Shown here piece by piece: positions 31,985 through 43,564 of a stretch of 64,000 nt of DNA. The DNA is from Girardinichthys multiradiatus (taxonomy: Eukaryota > Chordata > Actinopteri > Cyprinodontiformes > Goodeidae): contig NC_061800.1 of assembly GCF_021462225.1 (NCBI RefSeq), forward strand, positions 7,075,814-7,139,813. Direction: 5' to 3'. Within the stretch, counting starts at the first letter, position 1. Every line of letters starts with the position of its first letter. The notes under the pieces were generated by a model. That model had not been told where the DNA came from. It did not search any database and was given only the letters and a program-made list of their open reading frames with translations. Made by a program: the position numbers and the translations under genes.

Positions 31985-33425
31985 CAGTTAGTATAAAAAT
32001 GGACAACTCAAAAGTGAAACTCATATACTACAAAGATTCATTACACAGAGAGTGAAATATTTTTAAGCCTCCATTTCTTGTAGTTTTGATGATTAGGGCT
32101 TACAGAAAATGAAACCCCAAAATTCAGTGTCTCAGAAAATTAGAATATTATGAAAAAAGTTAAATATTGGAAACTCATGCTGTAACACCATAATCAGCTA
32201 ATTAACTCAAACACCTGCAAAGGTTTCCTGAGCCTTTAAACAGTCTCTCACTCTGGGTCAGTAGGAGACATAGTCAAGGGGAAGACTGCTTACTGGACAG
32301 ATGTCCCGAAGACACTTATTGACACCCTGGAGGGTAAGCAACAAAAGGTCATTGTTAAAGAAGCTGGTTGTGCTGTATCTGCACATATACATTGAAAGTT
32401 GAGTGGAAGAAAAAGTGTGGTAGGAAAAGGTACAACAGCAACAGGGGTAACCACAGCCTCTAGAGGAATTTCAAACATTATGTATTGTAGAATTTGGGGG
32501 AGCTTCACAAGGAGTGGATTGAGGCTGGAGTCAATTCAACAAGAGCCACAACGCACAGACAGATCCATGGGCTATAAGAAAAAGAACTGATCTGTTGCTG
32601 GTGGTCCAACAACTTTTTTTCAGATGAAATTAAAGTTTGCATTTCATTTGGAAATCATGGCCCCATAGTCTAGAGGAAGAGTGGAGAGACACAGAATCCA
32701 CATTTCTTGAAGTCCAGTGTGAATTTTCCACTGTCAATGATGATTTGGGGTGCCATGTCATCTGATGGTGTAAGTCCATTGTGTTTTCTGAACTCCACAA
32801 TCAACGCAGCCATCTACAAGGGAATTCAAGAGCACTTAATTCTTCCTTCTGCTGACAAGTTGTATGGAGATACTGGTTTCATTTTAGATCAGGATTTGGC
32901 ACCCGCCCCCAATGCCAAGGATACCAAAGCTGGTGTTACTGTGCTTGAACGGCCAGCAAACTGCCCTGACTTGAACCCTATAGAGAATCTATGGAGTACT
33001 GCCAGGAGAAAGATGATAGACACTAGACCCAAGAATGCAGATGACCTGAAGGCTGATATCAAAGCAACCTGGGCCTCCATTACACCTTCCATTACTGCAC
33101 TGATGCAGTAATTCATGTGCAAGAGGAGGACCCAACCAAGTATTGAGTGCTAAGTAATGGACATTCATTTCAGAAGCCTGACATTTCTGTTTAAAATATC
33201 CTTGTTTTATTGATCTTTTGTAATATTCTAATTTCTTGACATTCTGAAATTTGGGTTTTCATTATGTGTGAGCCCTAATCATCAAACTTACAAGCAATAA
33301 AGGCTTGAAATTGTTCACTCTATGTGTAATGAATTTATATAATGTATGAGTTTCACTTTCTGAAATGAGGACAAAAAATATTGACATTTTTCACAATATT
33401 CAATTTTTTTAGATGTACTTGTAAC
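31985..33425 (+). mobile_element. Decayed Tc1 element, family B
   Basis: The left part has AAACTCATATACTACAAAGA, mirrored on the right by the inverse of AATGTATGAGTTTCAC (33340s), and the CTCAGAAAATTAGAATATTA block is mirrored by TAATATTCTAATTTCTTGAC. The coding region begins near 32277 with a broken start (GACAGATGTCCCGAAGACAC) and continues through 33111. Boundaries are approximate because the outermost ends no longer match. Confidence 0.7.
32280..33111 (+). pseudogene. Tc1 transposase pseudogene, family B
   Basis: The first 430 bases (DNA-binding half) are shifted and stopped. The C-terminal piece 32707-33111 is open: KSSVNFPLSMMIWGAMSSDG, EHLILPSADKLYG, FILDQDLAPAPNAK and CPDLNPIENLW. 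The second Asp (LDQDLAPA) and the Glu (NPIENLW) of the triad remain. The segment between them is shortened, because residues around the usual KWF are missing, and the His after PAP is gone. Clearly inactive. Confidence 0.75.
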
Positions 33426-33956
33426 TGTAAGGTTGTACTAAGATTTATCTTTAGAAACCAATGGATGTCCTGCAGAAACTCCTGTTGGGACCCAATAGTG
33501 GGGAAAAAAATGGGACAGAATGCAGTTTCCTCAGTGTGATTTGTGAGTAAGTTAAGTTGAACATCATCTCATTGCCAATGTTGAGCATGTAGTATCTTAT
33601 TTTACTGCATTGAGGTTTTTAGCATATACAGGTCCTTCTCAAAATATTAGCATATTGTGATAAAGTTCATTATTTTCCATAATGTCATGATGAAAATTTA
33701 ACATTCATATATTTTAGATTCATTGCACACTAACTGAAATATTTCAGGTCTTTTATTGTCTTAATACGGATGATTTTGGCATACAGCTCATGAAAACCCA
33801 AAATTCCTATCTCACAAAATTAGCATATCATTAAAAGGGTCTCTAAACGAGCTATGAACCTAATCATCTGAATCAACAAGTTAACTCTAAACACCGGCAA
33901 AAGATTCCTGAGGCCTTTAAAACTCCCAGCCTGGTTCATCACTCAAAACCCCAATC

Positions 33957-36900
33957 ATGGGTAAGACTGCCGACCTGACTGCTGTCCAGAAGGCCACTAT
34001 TGACACCCTCAAGCAAGAGGGTAAGACACAGAAAGACATTTCTGAACGAATAGGCTGTTCCCAGAGTGCTGTATCAAGGCACCTCAGTGGGAAGTCTGTG
34101 GGAAGGAAAAAGTGTGGAAGAAAACGCTGCACAACAAGAAGAGGTGACCGGACCCTGAGGAAGATTGTGGAGAAGGGCCGATTCCAGACCTTGGGGGACC
34201 TGCGGAAGTAGTGGACTGAGTCTGGAGTAGAAACATCCAGAGCCACCGTGCACAGGCGTGTGCAGGAAATGGGCTACAGGTGCCGCATTCCCCAGGTCAA
34301 GCCACTTTTGAACCAGAAACAGCGGCAGAAGCGCCTGACCTGGGCTACAGAGAAGCAGCACTAGACTGTTGCTCAGTGGTCCAAAGTACTTTTTTCGGAT
34401 GAAAGCAAATTCTGCATGTCATTCGGAAATCAAGGTGCCAGAGTCTGGAGGAAGACTGGGGAGAAGGAAATGCCAAAATGCCAGAAGTCCAGTGTCAAGT
34501 AGAGGCTGAAATTTTTCCGGGAGTCCCACGGGTCACGGGATTCCCACGGGAAACCCGCGGGATGGGAGACAGCATCAGTAAAGATCACGTGATTGGGACG
34601 GTACAGGATAAAAAATGAACGGGAGCAGGCGGGAGCGGGAGCTAACTAATAGGAGGGAAATAAACTAGGATCAATTGTCTTTGGAAAAGTAAAACTGAGA
34701 CTTTGTTATAAACTTTAAGAAAAAAAAAACTTGGATCGACGCCGCCATTGTGTAGTTTTTTTCCAAGAAGTCTATACTATAATGTGAGTCAAACGAACTA
34801 CACGACCCACAAGCCAACAGTGCTTCTGCTCGGTGTTTTCCACCTGCGTTCAGAATGGAGGGAGCAAACGCAGGTGGAGAACTGGACGCGGTAAAATTTG
34901 ATTTGTAACGTAAAGTCAGAAGTAAGGACTTATCTATTAAACTTATAGAGCTGACAGGAAAGTCGCAAATATTACCGAACTTCAGGAGAGTTGAATGTAG
35001 CAGTGTTAACATGCAGTCTGCTGCTTGTAAAACGTGTTTAGTTGTAATCAAGTTCACCAGTGATTAAGGGACACTTGTAAAACAGATTCTGGATTAAATC
35101 AGCCCTGCATCTCTTCATTCATCAAACCAAAAGTACCAACATGTGTCAAGTCTCATCTGACCAACAAAATTGCTGCATGTGCACTAAAGATTTAAGAGGT
35201 AAGGTACGGAAGCCCGTGAGGGGACATGGGGAAATGTATTTCTTTTTTGTCTCCACGCAATACTTTTGCGTTTGGCATTTTGGAGCAACAGCACAGATGA
35301 TAAACTGCTCATAAAACAAACACTGATATGTCATTGATATGGTTTATTTGTCATATGCAGATTAACATGCAGTAAACAATGCGATAAAATGCTTAGGATA
35401 AGAAGAACCGTTCAAATCACTATAAAAACAAAAACACTAATGGCGTACAAAAAAAAAGTACACATCATGCAGCAGTAATAAGGAAATAAAGTGTCACAGA
35501 TGTGGTTTCGTGCAGTTTTATGGTCCAGAGTTCAGTAGTTTGTTTGACAGCTTGTGGATAAAAACTGTCTTTTTGTCTGATTGAAGATAATTTTATTTAA
35601 TGCTGATTTCAAAATAAAACTCAATAAATCTCAAAACGGGTGTAGTGTTTGTTTCATTTTTGCAGTTATCTGGTTTGGAAACTATCCCACAAAGTATTGC
35701 GAAATAACGCAAAGACTATTGCGTGGGGACACAAAAGAGAAAAAAATCTCCCATGTCCCTCGCGGGCTCCGTATAGAAAGGCTTCATCAAGGGAAGATAT
35801 TAAATATGTTGTGAAACAGAAAAAAATTGAATGTACCATTAAATGTACAATTTATTTAATACATCATTAAATATTAAGTGTACCACTAATTACGTCATGT
35901 CGTCTTTAAAATTATACTTAATTATTCAGTGGCATATTTAATTGCATCATAGTCCATTTCATGATATAATGGTACATTTATTGTTTCTAATGATGTATTA
36001 AATAAATAAATGGTACCTTTTAATTTAATGGCACATTTAATGTTACATTTCTTTCATGTTACATTTACTTCACTTATGGGACATTCACAACATTTATTTA
36101 TTTAATGATTTTATTGTATTAATTTTGTCCAGTTTGACCCTCCATTCTTGATGCCTGTATAGGAGGTCATGTTAGAATTTAAATCAGGTGTTCTGGAGCA
36201 GACAAACATCTAAAACTCGCAGGGAAGGGGTCCCTGAGGACCAGGGCTGTGAACCATTGAGGTACAGTTTCTAAATTGTGAAGGTAATGCCTTTTTGGCC
36301 TTTTGTTCAACAAGTACAGTTCTCTTACTAGGTGCATTTTTCTTTCATTTCAGCAACTTGAAACATAAAAGTGATGTCATTGTTCAAAGGAAACAGTCAC
36401 TTAATAAGTAAAATACAACTATGTACATTTTGTTTATTCAACTAAGATAGGCATGGTCTGTTTCCTTGTTTGATATTTTATTATTTCTTCATTATTATTC
36501 TTTTTACTTTAACTGGCCTTTACTACAGCTAAAAACAGGGACCTAACTGGTCCTTCAAAGAAAGAAATTGCCAAAAGACTAAATGAAGAAAACAAAAATG
36601 GGAGTGGCACAGGAGTGGGAGTCGTTCTGAATGGGAGCGGGATGGGAGTGGGAGTCAATTTACCAGGAGTGGCACGGGACAGGATTTTTTTTGTTATGTT
36701 GGCCAGGGATTGGGATGGGACAAGACATTTTTCTGTGGGAGCGGGATGGGACAGGAGAGAAAATCCACTCCCGTGTCACCCTCTAGTGTCAAGTACCCAC
36801 AGTCAGTGATGGTCTGGGGTGCCGTGTCAGCTGCTGGTGTTGGTCCACTGTGTTTTATCAAGGGCAGGGTCAATGCAGCTAGCTATCAGGAGATTTTGGA

Positions 36901-37252
36901 GCACTTCATGCTTCCATCTGCTGAAAAGCTTTATGGAGATGAAGATTTCATTTTTCAGCACGACCTGGCACCTGCTCACAGTGCCAAAACCACTGGTAAA
37001 TGGTTTACTGACCATGGTATCACTGTGCTCAATTGGCCTGCCAACTCTCCTGACCTGAACCCCATAGAGAATCTGTGGGATATTGTGAAGAGAACGTTGA
37101 GAGACTCAAGACCCAACACTCTGGATGAGCTAAAGGCCGCTATCGAAGCATCCTGGGCCTCCATAAGACCTCAGCAGTGCCACAGGCTGATTGCCTCCAT
37201 GCCACGTCGCATTGAAGCAGTCATTTCTGCCAAAGGATTCCCGACCAAGTAT
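33957..37252 (+). pseudogene. Tc1 family A transposase pseudogene (copy 2)
   Basis: The 5' part starts at 33957 and is open to a TAG at 34209-34211 (Gln codon lost in the KQWTESG segment). It has a second in-frame TAG at 34362-34364 (Trp lost in the HWTVAQW segment) and is then interrupted at 34500. The 3' part (36794-37252) resumes at KYPQSVMVWGAVSAAG and keeps FQHDLAPAH and LNPIENLW to the TKY end. It retains the IVEKGRFQ residues and the 14 residues VKPLLNQKQRQKRL that other copies lack, so it best represents the ancestral length. Confidence 0.85.
34500..36785 (+). mobile_element. Nonautonomous hAT-like element, 2286 bp
   Basis: Flanked by perfect 8-bp duplications GTGTCAAG (34492-34499, 36786-36793) and bounded by TAGAGGCTGA and the inverse TAGAGGGTGA. 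The ancestral site is confirmed by undisrupted Tc1 copies, where the target occurs once (for example 42521-42528, reversed). Subterminal regions are rich in GGGA/GGGAG words (34515-34565, 36600-36770). A short ATG frame at 34856 (MEGANAGGELDAVKFDL) ends at once. No transposase domain is recognisable, so it is nonautonomous. Confidence 0.88.
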
Positions 37253-37534
37253 TGAGTGCATAACTGTACATGATTATTTGAAGGTTGACGTTTTTTGTAT
37301 TAAAAACACTTTTCTTTTATTGGTCGGATGAAATATGCTAATTTTGTGAGATAGGAATTTTGGGTTTTCATGAGCTGTATGCCAAAATCATCCGTATTAA
37401 GACAATAAAAGACCTGAAATATTTCAGTTAGTGTGCAATGAATCTAAAATATATGAATGTTAAATTTTTATCATGACATTATGGAAAATAATTAACTTTA
37501 TCACAATATGCTAATATTTTGAGAAGGACCTGTA

Positions 37535-38456
37535 TATGGTACGCTTTTAAGGAAGACTAAGACTCAGTAACAGCAAAGAGCAGGATCAGTACATCCCTAT
37601 GTATAATCTGATTAGACAATCAGCCATTGGATTTGAGATTTTCGCCCAAGCATATACTCAGACTGCAGGCTGCAAACGGACAAACCTTCTTAGATAAATG
37701 AGGAAATGAAAGAAACTGAAAACATAATAAGCAGATAACTTCAAGTGTTCATTCTCTTATAACTAAAACCTCTACATGTCTCTTTGCTAGTTTAGCGAAA
37801 GAAAATCAAATGAAGTTTTTTGTTCTTTTGCTTTTGTGAAAGTGTTTTAAATGGTTCTAAATGGGCTCGTAAACTTGAAAACAAAAATGAATGTCTTTGC
37901 TGCAAACGTGACATATGAAAGAACGTCCTAGAAATAGAAAGTGTTTTAAACACAATTTTCTCAGTTTTGAAAAGTCTCAAGATAATTTATTGGACAACGT
38001 GTCCTTTTGACACATGATTAATTTCTTCAGTTTGCTGTGCTCATTTAAGTACCGTTGGAGTATGTTCAACTGCTGGTGCATTGGCTGTGTATTACCATGA
38101 TTAGGTCCATGTGTACAACTGGGCAGAACCAATGACCTCCTGGACATGACTTAATTTCTCAAGGTGCTTCACCATGAGGCAGAAGCCATTCATCATGTCA
38201 TCAAAAAGGCTTTCACCTGGAGTGAAACATCAGAGGTTCTCTGGTGTATGAGGACAGACCCTGAGTCAAACCCCACATGGTGCTGTCCAGGCCAGAGTTT
38301 CCCAACTAATGAGTCTAACATATGGGCTTTTTACCTCTGACTGCTTCCATTTTCTCTGTGGAGCAAAAAAAAAAATAAAAAGTCTCATTTAAGGCTGAAC
38401 TGGAGACTAAATACCACTGAGGGAGATGTGTCGTCTGACATGTTATAAATCTCATA
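37535..38456. other. Intergenic, no recognised feature
   Basis: AT-rich sequence between two Tc1 elements. No recognisable gene or repeat. Confidence 0.4.
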
Positions 38457-38458
38457 TA

Positions 38459-40059
38459 CAGTACAGACCAAAGGTCTGGACACACCTTCTCATTCAAAGA
38501 GTTTTCTTTATTTTCATGACTATGAATATTGTAGCTTCACACTGAAGGCATCAAAACTATGAATTAACACATGTGGAATCATATACTGAACAAAAAAGTG
38601 TGAAACAACTGAAAATATGTCTTATATTCTAGGTTCTTCAAAAAGTAGCCACCTTTTGCTTTGATTACTGCTCCGCACACTCTTGGCATTCTGTTGATGA
38701 GCTTCAAGAAGTAGTCACCTGAAATGGTTTTCACTTCACAGGTGTGCCTTGTCAGGTTTAATAAGTAGGATTTCAAGCCTTATAAATAGGGTTGGGACCA
38801 TCATTTGTGTTGTGCAGGAGGTGGATACAGTACTACTGAATAGACTGTTAGAATTTGTATTATGGCAAGAAAAAAGCAGCTAAGTAAAGAAAAACGAGTG
38901 GCCATCATTACTTTAAGAAATGAAGGTCAGTCAGTCCGAACAATTGGGAAAACTTTGAAAGTGTCCCCAAGTGCTGTCGCAAAAACCATCAAGCGCTACA
39001 AAGAAACTGGCTCACATGAGGACCGCCCCAGGAAAGGAAGACCAAGAGTCACCTCTGCTGCGGACGATAAGTTCATCCAAGTCACCAGCCTCAGAAATCG
39101 CAGGTTAACAGCAGCTCAGATTAGAGAACAGGTCAATGCCACACAGAGTTCTAGCAGCAGACACATCTCTAGAACAACTGTTAAGAGGAGACTGTGTGAA
39201 TCAGGCCTTCATGGTAAAATAGCTGCTAGGAAACCACTGCTGAGGACAGGCAACAAGCAGAAGAGACTTGTTTGGGCTAAAGAACACAAGGAATGAACAT
39301 TAGACCAGTGGAAATCTGTGCTTTGATCTGATGAGTCCAAGTTTGAGATCTTTGGTTCCAACCATTGTATCTTTGTGCGACGCAGAAGAGGTGAACGGAT
39401 GGACTCTGCCTGGTTCTCACCGTGAAGCATGGAGGAGGAGGTGTGATGGTGTGGGGGTGCTTTGCTGGTGACACTGTTGAGGATTTATTCAACATTGAAG
39501 GCATACTGAACCAGCATGGCTACCACAGCATCTTGCAGCGGCATGCTATTCCATCCGGTTTGCGTTTAGTTGGACCATCATTTATTTTTCAACAGGACAA
39601 TGACACCAAACACACCTCCAGGCTGTGTAAGGACTATTTGACCAAGAAGGAGAGTGATGGGGTGCTGCGCCAGATGACCTGGCCTCCACAGTCACCGGAC
39701 CTGAACCCAATCGAGATGGTTTGGGGTGAGCTGGACCGCAGAGTGAAGGCAAAAGGGCCAACAAGTGCTAAGCATCTCTGGGAACTCCTTCAAGACTATT
39801 GGAAAACCATTTCAGGTGACTACCTCTTGAAGCTCATCAACAGAATGCCAAGAGTGTGCAGAGCAGTAATCAAAGAACCTTGAAGAACCTAGAATATAAG
39901 ACATATTTTCAGTTGTTTCACACTTTTTTGTGCAGTATATAATTCCACATGTGTTAATTCATAGTTTTGATGCCTTCAGTGTGAAGCTACAATATTCATA
40001 GTCATGAAAATAAAGACAACTCTTTGAATGACGTGTGTCCAAACTTTTGGTCTGTACTG
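38459..40059 (+). mobile_element. Tc1 family C, near full length
   Basis: 1601 bp, ends CAGTACAGACCAAAGGTCTG and inverse (TTTTGGTCTGTACTG). Left flank TA; the right flank now reads TT, a mutated target duplication. The terminal region extends through GAGTTTTCTTTATTTTCATG, mirrored at 40000-40020. Carries a broken transposase in the plus orientation. Confidence 0.88.
38862..39883 (+). pseudogene. Tc1 family C transposase, broken
   Basis: The N-terminal half (38862-39296, 144 codons) is open: MARKKQLSKEKRVAIITLRN, a helix-turn-helix (SVRTIGKTLKVSPSAVAKTI), the GRPR linker (RKGRPRVTS) and a second DNA-binding subdomain. It ends at a TGA at 39294-39296 where a Trp codon is expected (KE-W). The catalytic half continues in other frames: DESKFEIFG-like codons near 39330 and an open piece 39422-39883 with KHGGGGVMVWGCF, FQQDNDTKHTS and SPDLNPIEMVWGEL. 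The third acidic residue and its surroundings are intact, but stops and frameshifts inactivate the gene. Confidence 0.85.
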
Positions 40060-40069
40060 TTCATTCCCT

Positions 40070-40640
40070 TGCAAAAGTAATCATAACCCTTTAACTTTTG
40101 TTTACATTTTTTACCACTGCAAACACAAATGTCTGAATTTTATATTTTAGATTAATACAAGGTAATGTGCATAATTGTGATGTGGAGAGAAAGAGACACA
40201 TGCTTTTCAGAAATTTTAGATATAATATCTTAAAAGTGTGGCATGTAATTGTACCCAGTAACCTTTACTCTGACACTGCAAAATGAAACTCTGCCGGCAA
40301 CTGCCTTTGGAAGTCACCCAGTTAGTCACTGTAAAAATACAGCAGTTCTGTGGAGGCTTTGGAGGAGAACATCAGAGAACAAACTGCATCATGTAGACCA
40401 AGGAACACACCAGACAGGTCAGGGAGAAATTTGGGGGGGACATTAGGTTTTAAAACAATATACTAAGCTTTAAACATCTCACGGTACTCTGGTCAATCGA
40501 CCATCTAGAACTGGAAGTATGGCAAAACTGCAAACCTACCAAAACATGGCCTTCCACATAAACTGACATGCTGGGAAGGCTGCCACAAAGCCCATGGTAC
40601 CTCTGGAAGATGAGATCCACAAGTTAGGTGTGATCTTCTG
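40070..40640 (+). mobile_element. Fragment of an old Tc1-like element
   Basis: The left end resembles CTTGCAAAAGTAATCATAAC followed by the TGCAAACACAAATGTCTGAA block, then AGTGTGGCATGTAATTGTAC, GGCAACTGCCTTTGGAAGTC and CAAACTGCATCATGTAGACC. The same order occurs at 43565-44060. It decays before any transposase coding region. Confidence 0.55.
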
Positions 40641-41780
40641 TAGGCAGGACATATTAAGGCCAGTAAACATTTAGCCACAAACTATGTAGGAAGTGGTTCC
40701 CAACCATCGGGCCACTATCCAGTATGTCGCTGAGCCACAGAGAAAGATTTTTCTTCCTGTGGTCTTGATAATCAAACTGTAAAAGACATTTTATTTTGGA
40801 AAAAAACAGGGTGTATTCATCTGTTCTTGTTAGTGTGTTTGGCAGATTTGAAGAGACACAGCAGCCAGGGAGAATGAAGAGCAGCATAATTCTGCCTTCT
40901 TTAGACCATTATCTCTAAAGCTAGGTTTACACACGGCAACAGTGAAATAATTGGGCCATCCCCGCCCCTGCATGTGGGCCTCCAGTGCTGTTGCAGCGCC
41001 TGGTCGTGCACATGCCAGTTTTTGTAACTTTGCGTTGACTGTGCACACCGTGCTCCATTCAAAATGGATGAATTTGAAGGTGCTCTTGCGGAGCAGGTTT
41101 GTCTGTACCGACATCAGGAACATCAAGTGTTTCTTCTCTTTTTCACTAAATTTCAGCTGAATATGTTATGTACTGCCACCTGTCATTTGGGAGAATACTG
41201 CACCAATGTTTGGTGTCCAAGGGGTATGATAATACCTTTGGAAGCAACAGCTGACATGCCAATTATGAATGAAATGTTCAATATTCACTGCTGGTTGTCA
41301 ATCTGTACATGCTGTTTTAAGACAAATGAGTCACTTGGGATATCTTAACAATGTACTAATTGACTGAGCTTGAAAGAAAACCGATTCCAGTGGATGGAAC
41401 ATGGCAAAGCTGCAGTGTAACAGCACTGTTTTGGTAGATGGCTTCTTGTCAAAGAGCAACAGAGGGAAAGTAAATCTCAAGTTGCAGAGACAGCATATTA
41501 ATAAGGATGAGATCCAGGCTGAAGCATCAAGTTCAGCATGATAAAGTACATTGCTGCATGGCAATGTGCCTGTAGAATACTGAGGGAAACAAAGATGCCT
41601 GATTTATCTTGGTTATCAAAGCAGCACACAGAGACTTTGTCTCCTAAATCAATCCCACATGAAGTTGTGTTACTGGTATGCTAATGGGTTGAGTGCACTG
41701 AAAGCCTGGGAATGTGGGAGAGAAAGGTTGGCACACTGACAAGGGGCTCTGTCAAGGAAATAACTGGCATTTATTCCATT
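40641..41780. other. Intergenic, with possible PIF/Harbinger-like fragment at 40920-41170
   Basis: Mostly unrecognised. Near 41064 a short frame MDEFEGALAEQVCLYRHQEH resembles the start of MADF/Myb-type proteins carried by PIF/Harbinger elements, preceded by CTAGGTTTACACACGGCAAC, which could be a terminal repeat. The frame shifts within about 35 codons. Weak evidence. Confidence 0.3.
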
Positions 41781-41782
41781 TA

Positions 41783-43358
41783 CAGGTCCTTCTCAAAAAA
41801 TTAGCATATTGTGATAAAGTTAATTATTTTCTATAATGTAATGATGAAAATTTAACATTCATGTATTTTAGATTGATTGCACACTAACTGAAATATTTCA
41901 GGTCTTTTATTGTCTTAATATGGATGATTTTGGCATACAGCTCATGAAAACCCAAAATTCCTATCTCACAAAATTAGCATATTTCATCCGACCAATAAAA
42001 GAAAAGTGTTTTTAATACAAAAAACGTCAACCTTCAAATAATCATGTACAGTTATGCACTCAATACTTGGTCGGGAATCCTTTTGCAGAAATGACTGCTT
42101 CAATGCGGCGTGGCATGGAGGAAATCAGCCTGTGGCACTGCTGAGGTCTTATGGAGGCCCAGGATGCTTCGATAGCGGCCTTTAGCTCATCCAGAGTGTT
42201 GGGTCTTGAGTCTCTCAACGTTCTCTTCACAATATCCTACAGATTCTCTATGGGGTTCAGGTCAGGAGAGTTGGCAGGCCAATTGAGCACAGTGATACCA
42301 TGGTCAGTAAACCATTTACCAGTGGTTTTGGCACTGTGAGCAGGTGCCAGGTCGTGCTGAAAAATGAAATCTTCATCTCCATAAAGCTTTTCAGCAGATG
42401 GAAGCATGAAGTGCTCCAAAATCTCCTGATAGCTAGCTGCATTGACCCTGCCCTTGATAAAACACAGTGGACCAACACCAGCAGCTGACACGGCACCCCA
42501 GACCATCACTGACTGTGGGTACTTGACACTGGACTTCTGGCATTTTGGCATTTCCTTCTCCCCAGTCTTCCTCCAGACTCTGGCAGACTCTGACCTTGAT
42601 TTCCGAATGACATGCAGAATTTGCTTTCATCCGAAAAAAGTACTTTGGACCACTGAGCAACAGTCCAGTGCTGCTTCTCTGTAGCCCAGGTCTGGGGTAT
42701 GCGGCACCTGTAGCCCATTTCCTGCACACGCCTGTGCACGGTGGCTCTGGATGTTTCTACTCCAGACTCAGTCCACTGGTTCCGCAGGTCCCTCAAGGTC
42801 TGGAATTGGCCCTTCTCCACAATCTTCCTCAGGGTCCGGTCACCTCTTCTCATTGTGCAGCGTTTTCTGCCACACTTTTTCCTTCCCACAGACTTCCCAC
42901 TGAGGTGCCTTGATACAGCACTCTGGGAACAGCCTATTCGTTCAGAAATTTCTTTCTGTTTCTTACCCTCTTGCTTGAGGGTGTCAATAGTGGCCTTCTG
43001 GACAGCAGTCAGGTCGGCAGTCTTACCCATGATTGGGGTTTTGAGTGATGAACCAGGCTGGGAGTTTTAAAGGCCTCAGGAATCTTTTGCAGGTGTTTAG
43101 AGTTAACTCGTTGATTCAGATGATTAGGTTCATAGCTCGTTTAGAGACCCTTTTAATGATATGCTAATTTTGTGAGATAGGAATTTTGGGTTTTCATGAG
43201 CTGTATGCCAAAATCATCCGTATTAAAACAATAAAAGACCTGAAATATTTCAGTTAGTGTGCAATGAATCTAAAATATATGAATGTTAAATTTTCATCAT
43301 GACATTATGGAAAATAATGAACTTTATCACAATATGCTAATGTTTTGAGAAGGACCTG
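41783..43358 (-). mobile_element. Tc1 family A, copy 3
   Basis: 1576 bp between TA dinucleotides (41781-41782, 43359-43360). Ends and long inverted repeats as in copy 1. Transposase on the minus strand is broken. Shares with copy 4 a 42-nt in-frame loss after the CRIPQ codons. Confidence 0.9.
42065..43030 (-). pseudogene. Tc1 family A transposase pseudogene (copy 3)
   Basis: Starts MGKTADLTAVQ at 43030 and retains both DNA-binding subdomains, including IVEKGQFQ. It lacks VKPLLNQKQRQKRL (42 nt) between CRIPQ and TWATEKQ, and shifts frame after FGNQG through a small insertion near 42580-42592. The catalytic part continues in a second frame (42551 leftward) with FQHDLAPAHSAK and NPIENL. The next Trp codon is TAG (42236-42238). 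Inactive. Confidence 0.85.
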
Positions 43359-43513
43359 TATTATTTGATCAGAATACTTTTTATCATTCATTGCTCATAA
43401 GTGGGTTTTTTTTGGTTATTTTAAGAATCAGCTGAAGAGCTTAATGTTTTAGGCCACTGGCTTAGTTAGAATGGAGAAATAGATGAAAATGTTCAAGTTT
43501 TTAATATCAACAT

Positions 43514-43551
43514 CAAAAAGCCCTTTAATCAATGGGTTAAAGGGCTTTTTG
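43514..43551. repeat. Perfect 15-bp inverted repeat
   Basis: Arms CAAAAAGCCCTTTAA (43514-43528) and its exact inverse (43537-43551) with an 8-base loop. Stable hairpin between two transposon copies; function unknown. Confidence 0.7.
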
Positions 43552-43564
43552 GTATTGTGATATT

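Larger units (their letters stand above)
33629..37532 (+). mobile_element. Tc1 family A, copy 2, split by a hAT-like insertion
   Basis: Flanked by TA (33627-33628, 37533-37534). Ends match copy 1. Removing the 2286-bp insertion and one 8-bp duplicate leaves about 1610 bp, close to copy 1 plus the 24 nt that copy 1 lacks. Transposase on the plus strand, broken by stop codons and by the insertion. Confidence 0.9.

Noticed and set aside
43514..43551. Hairpin resembling a rho-independent terminator
   Set aside because: The context is a vertebrate genome full of transposons with no operon; bacterial-style termination does not apply.
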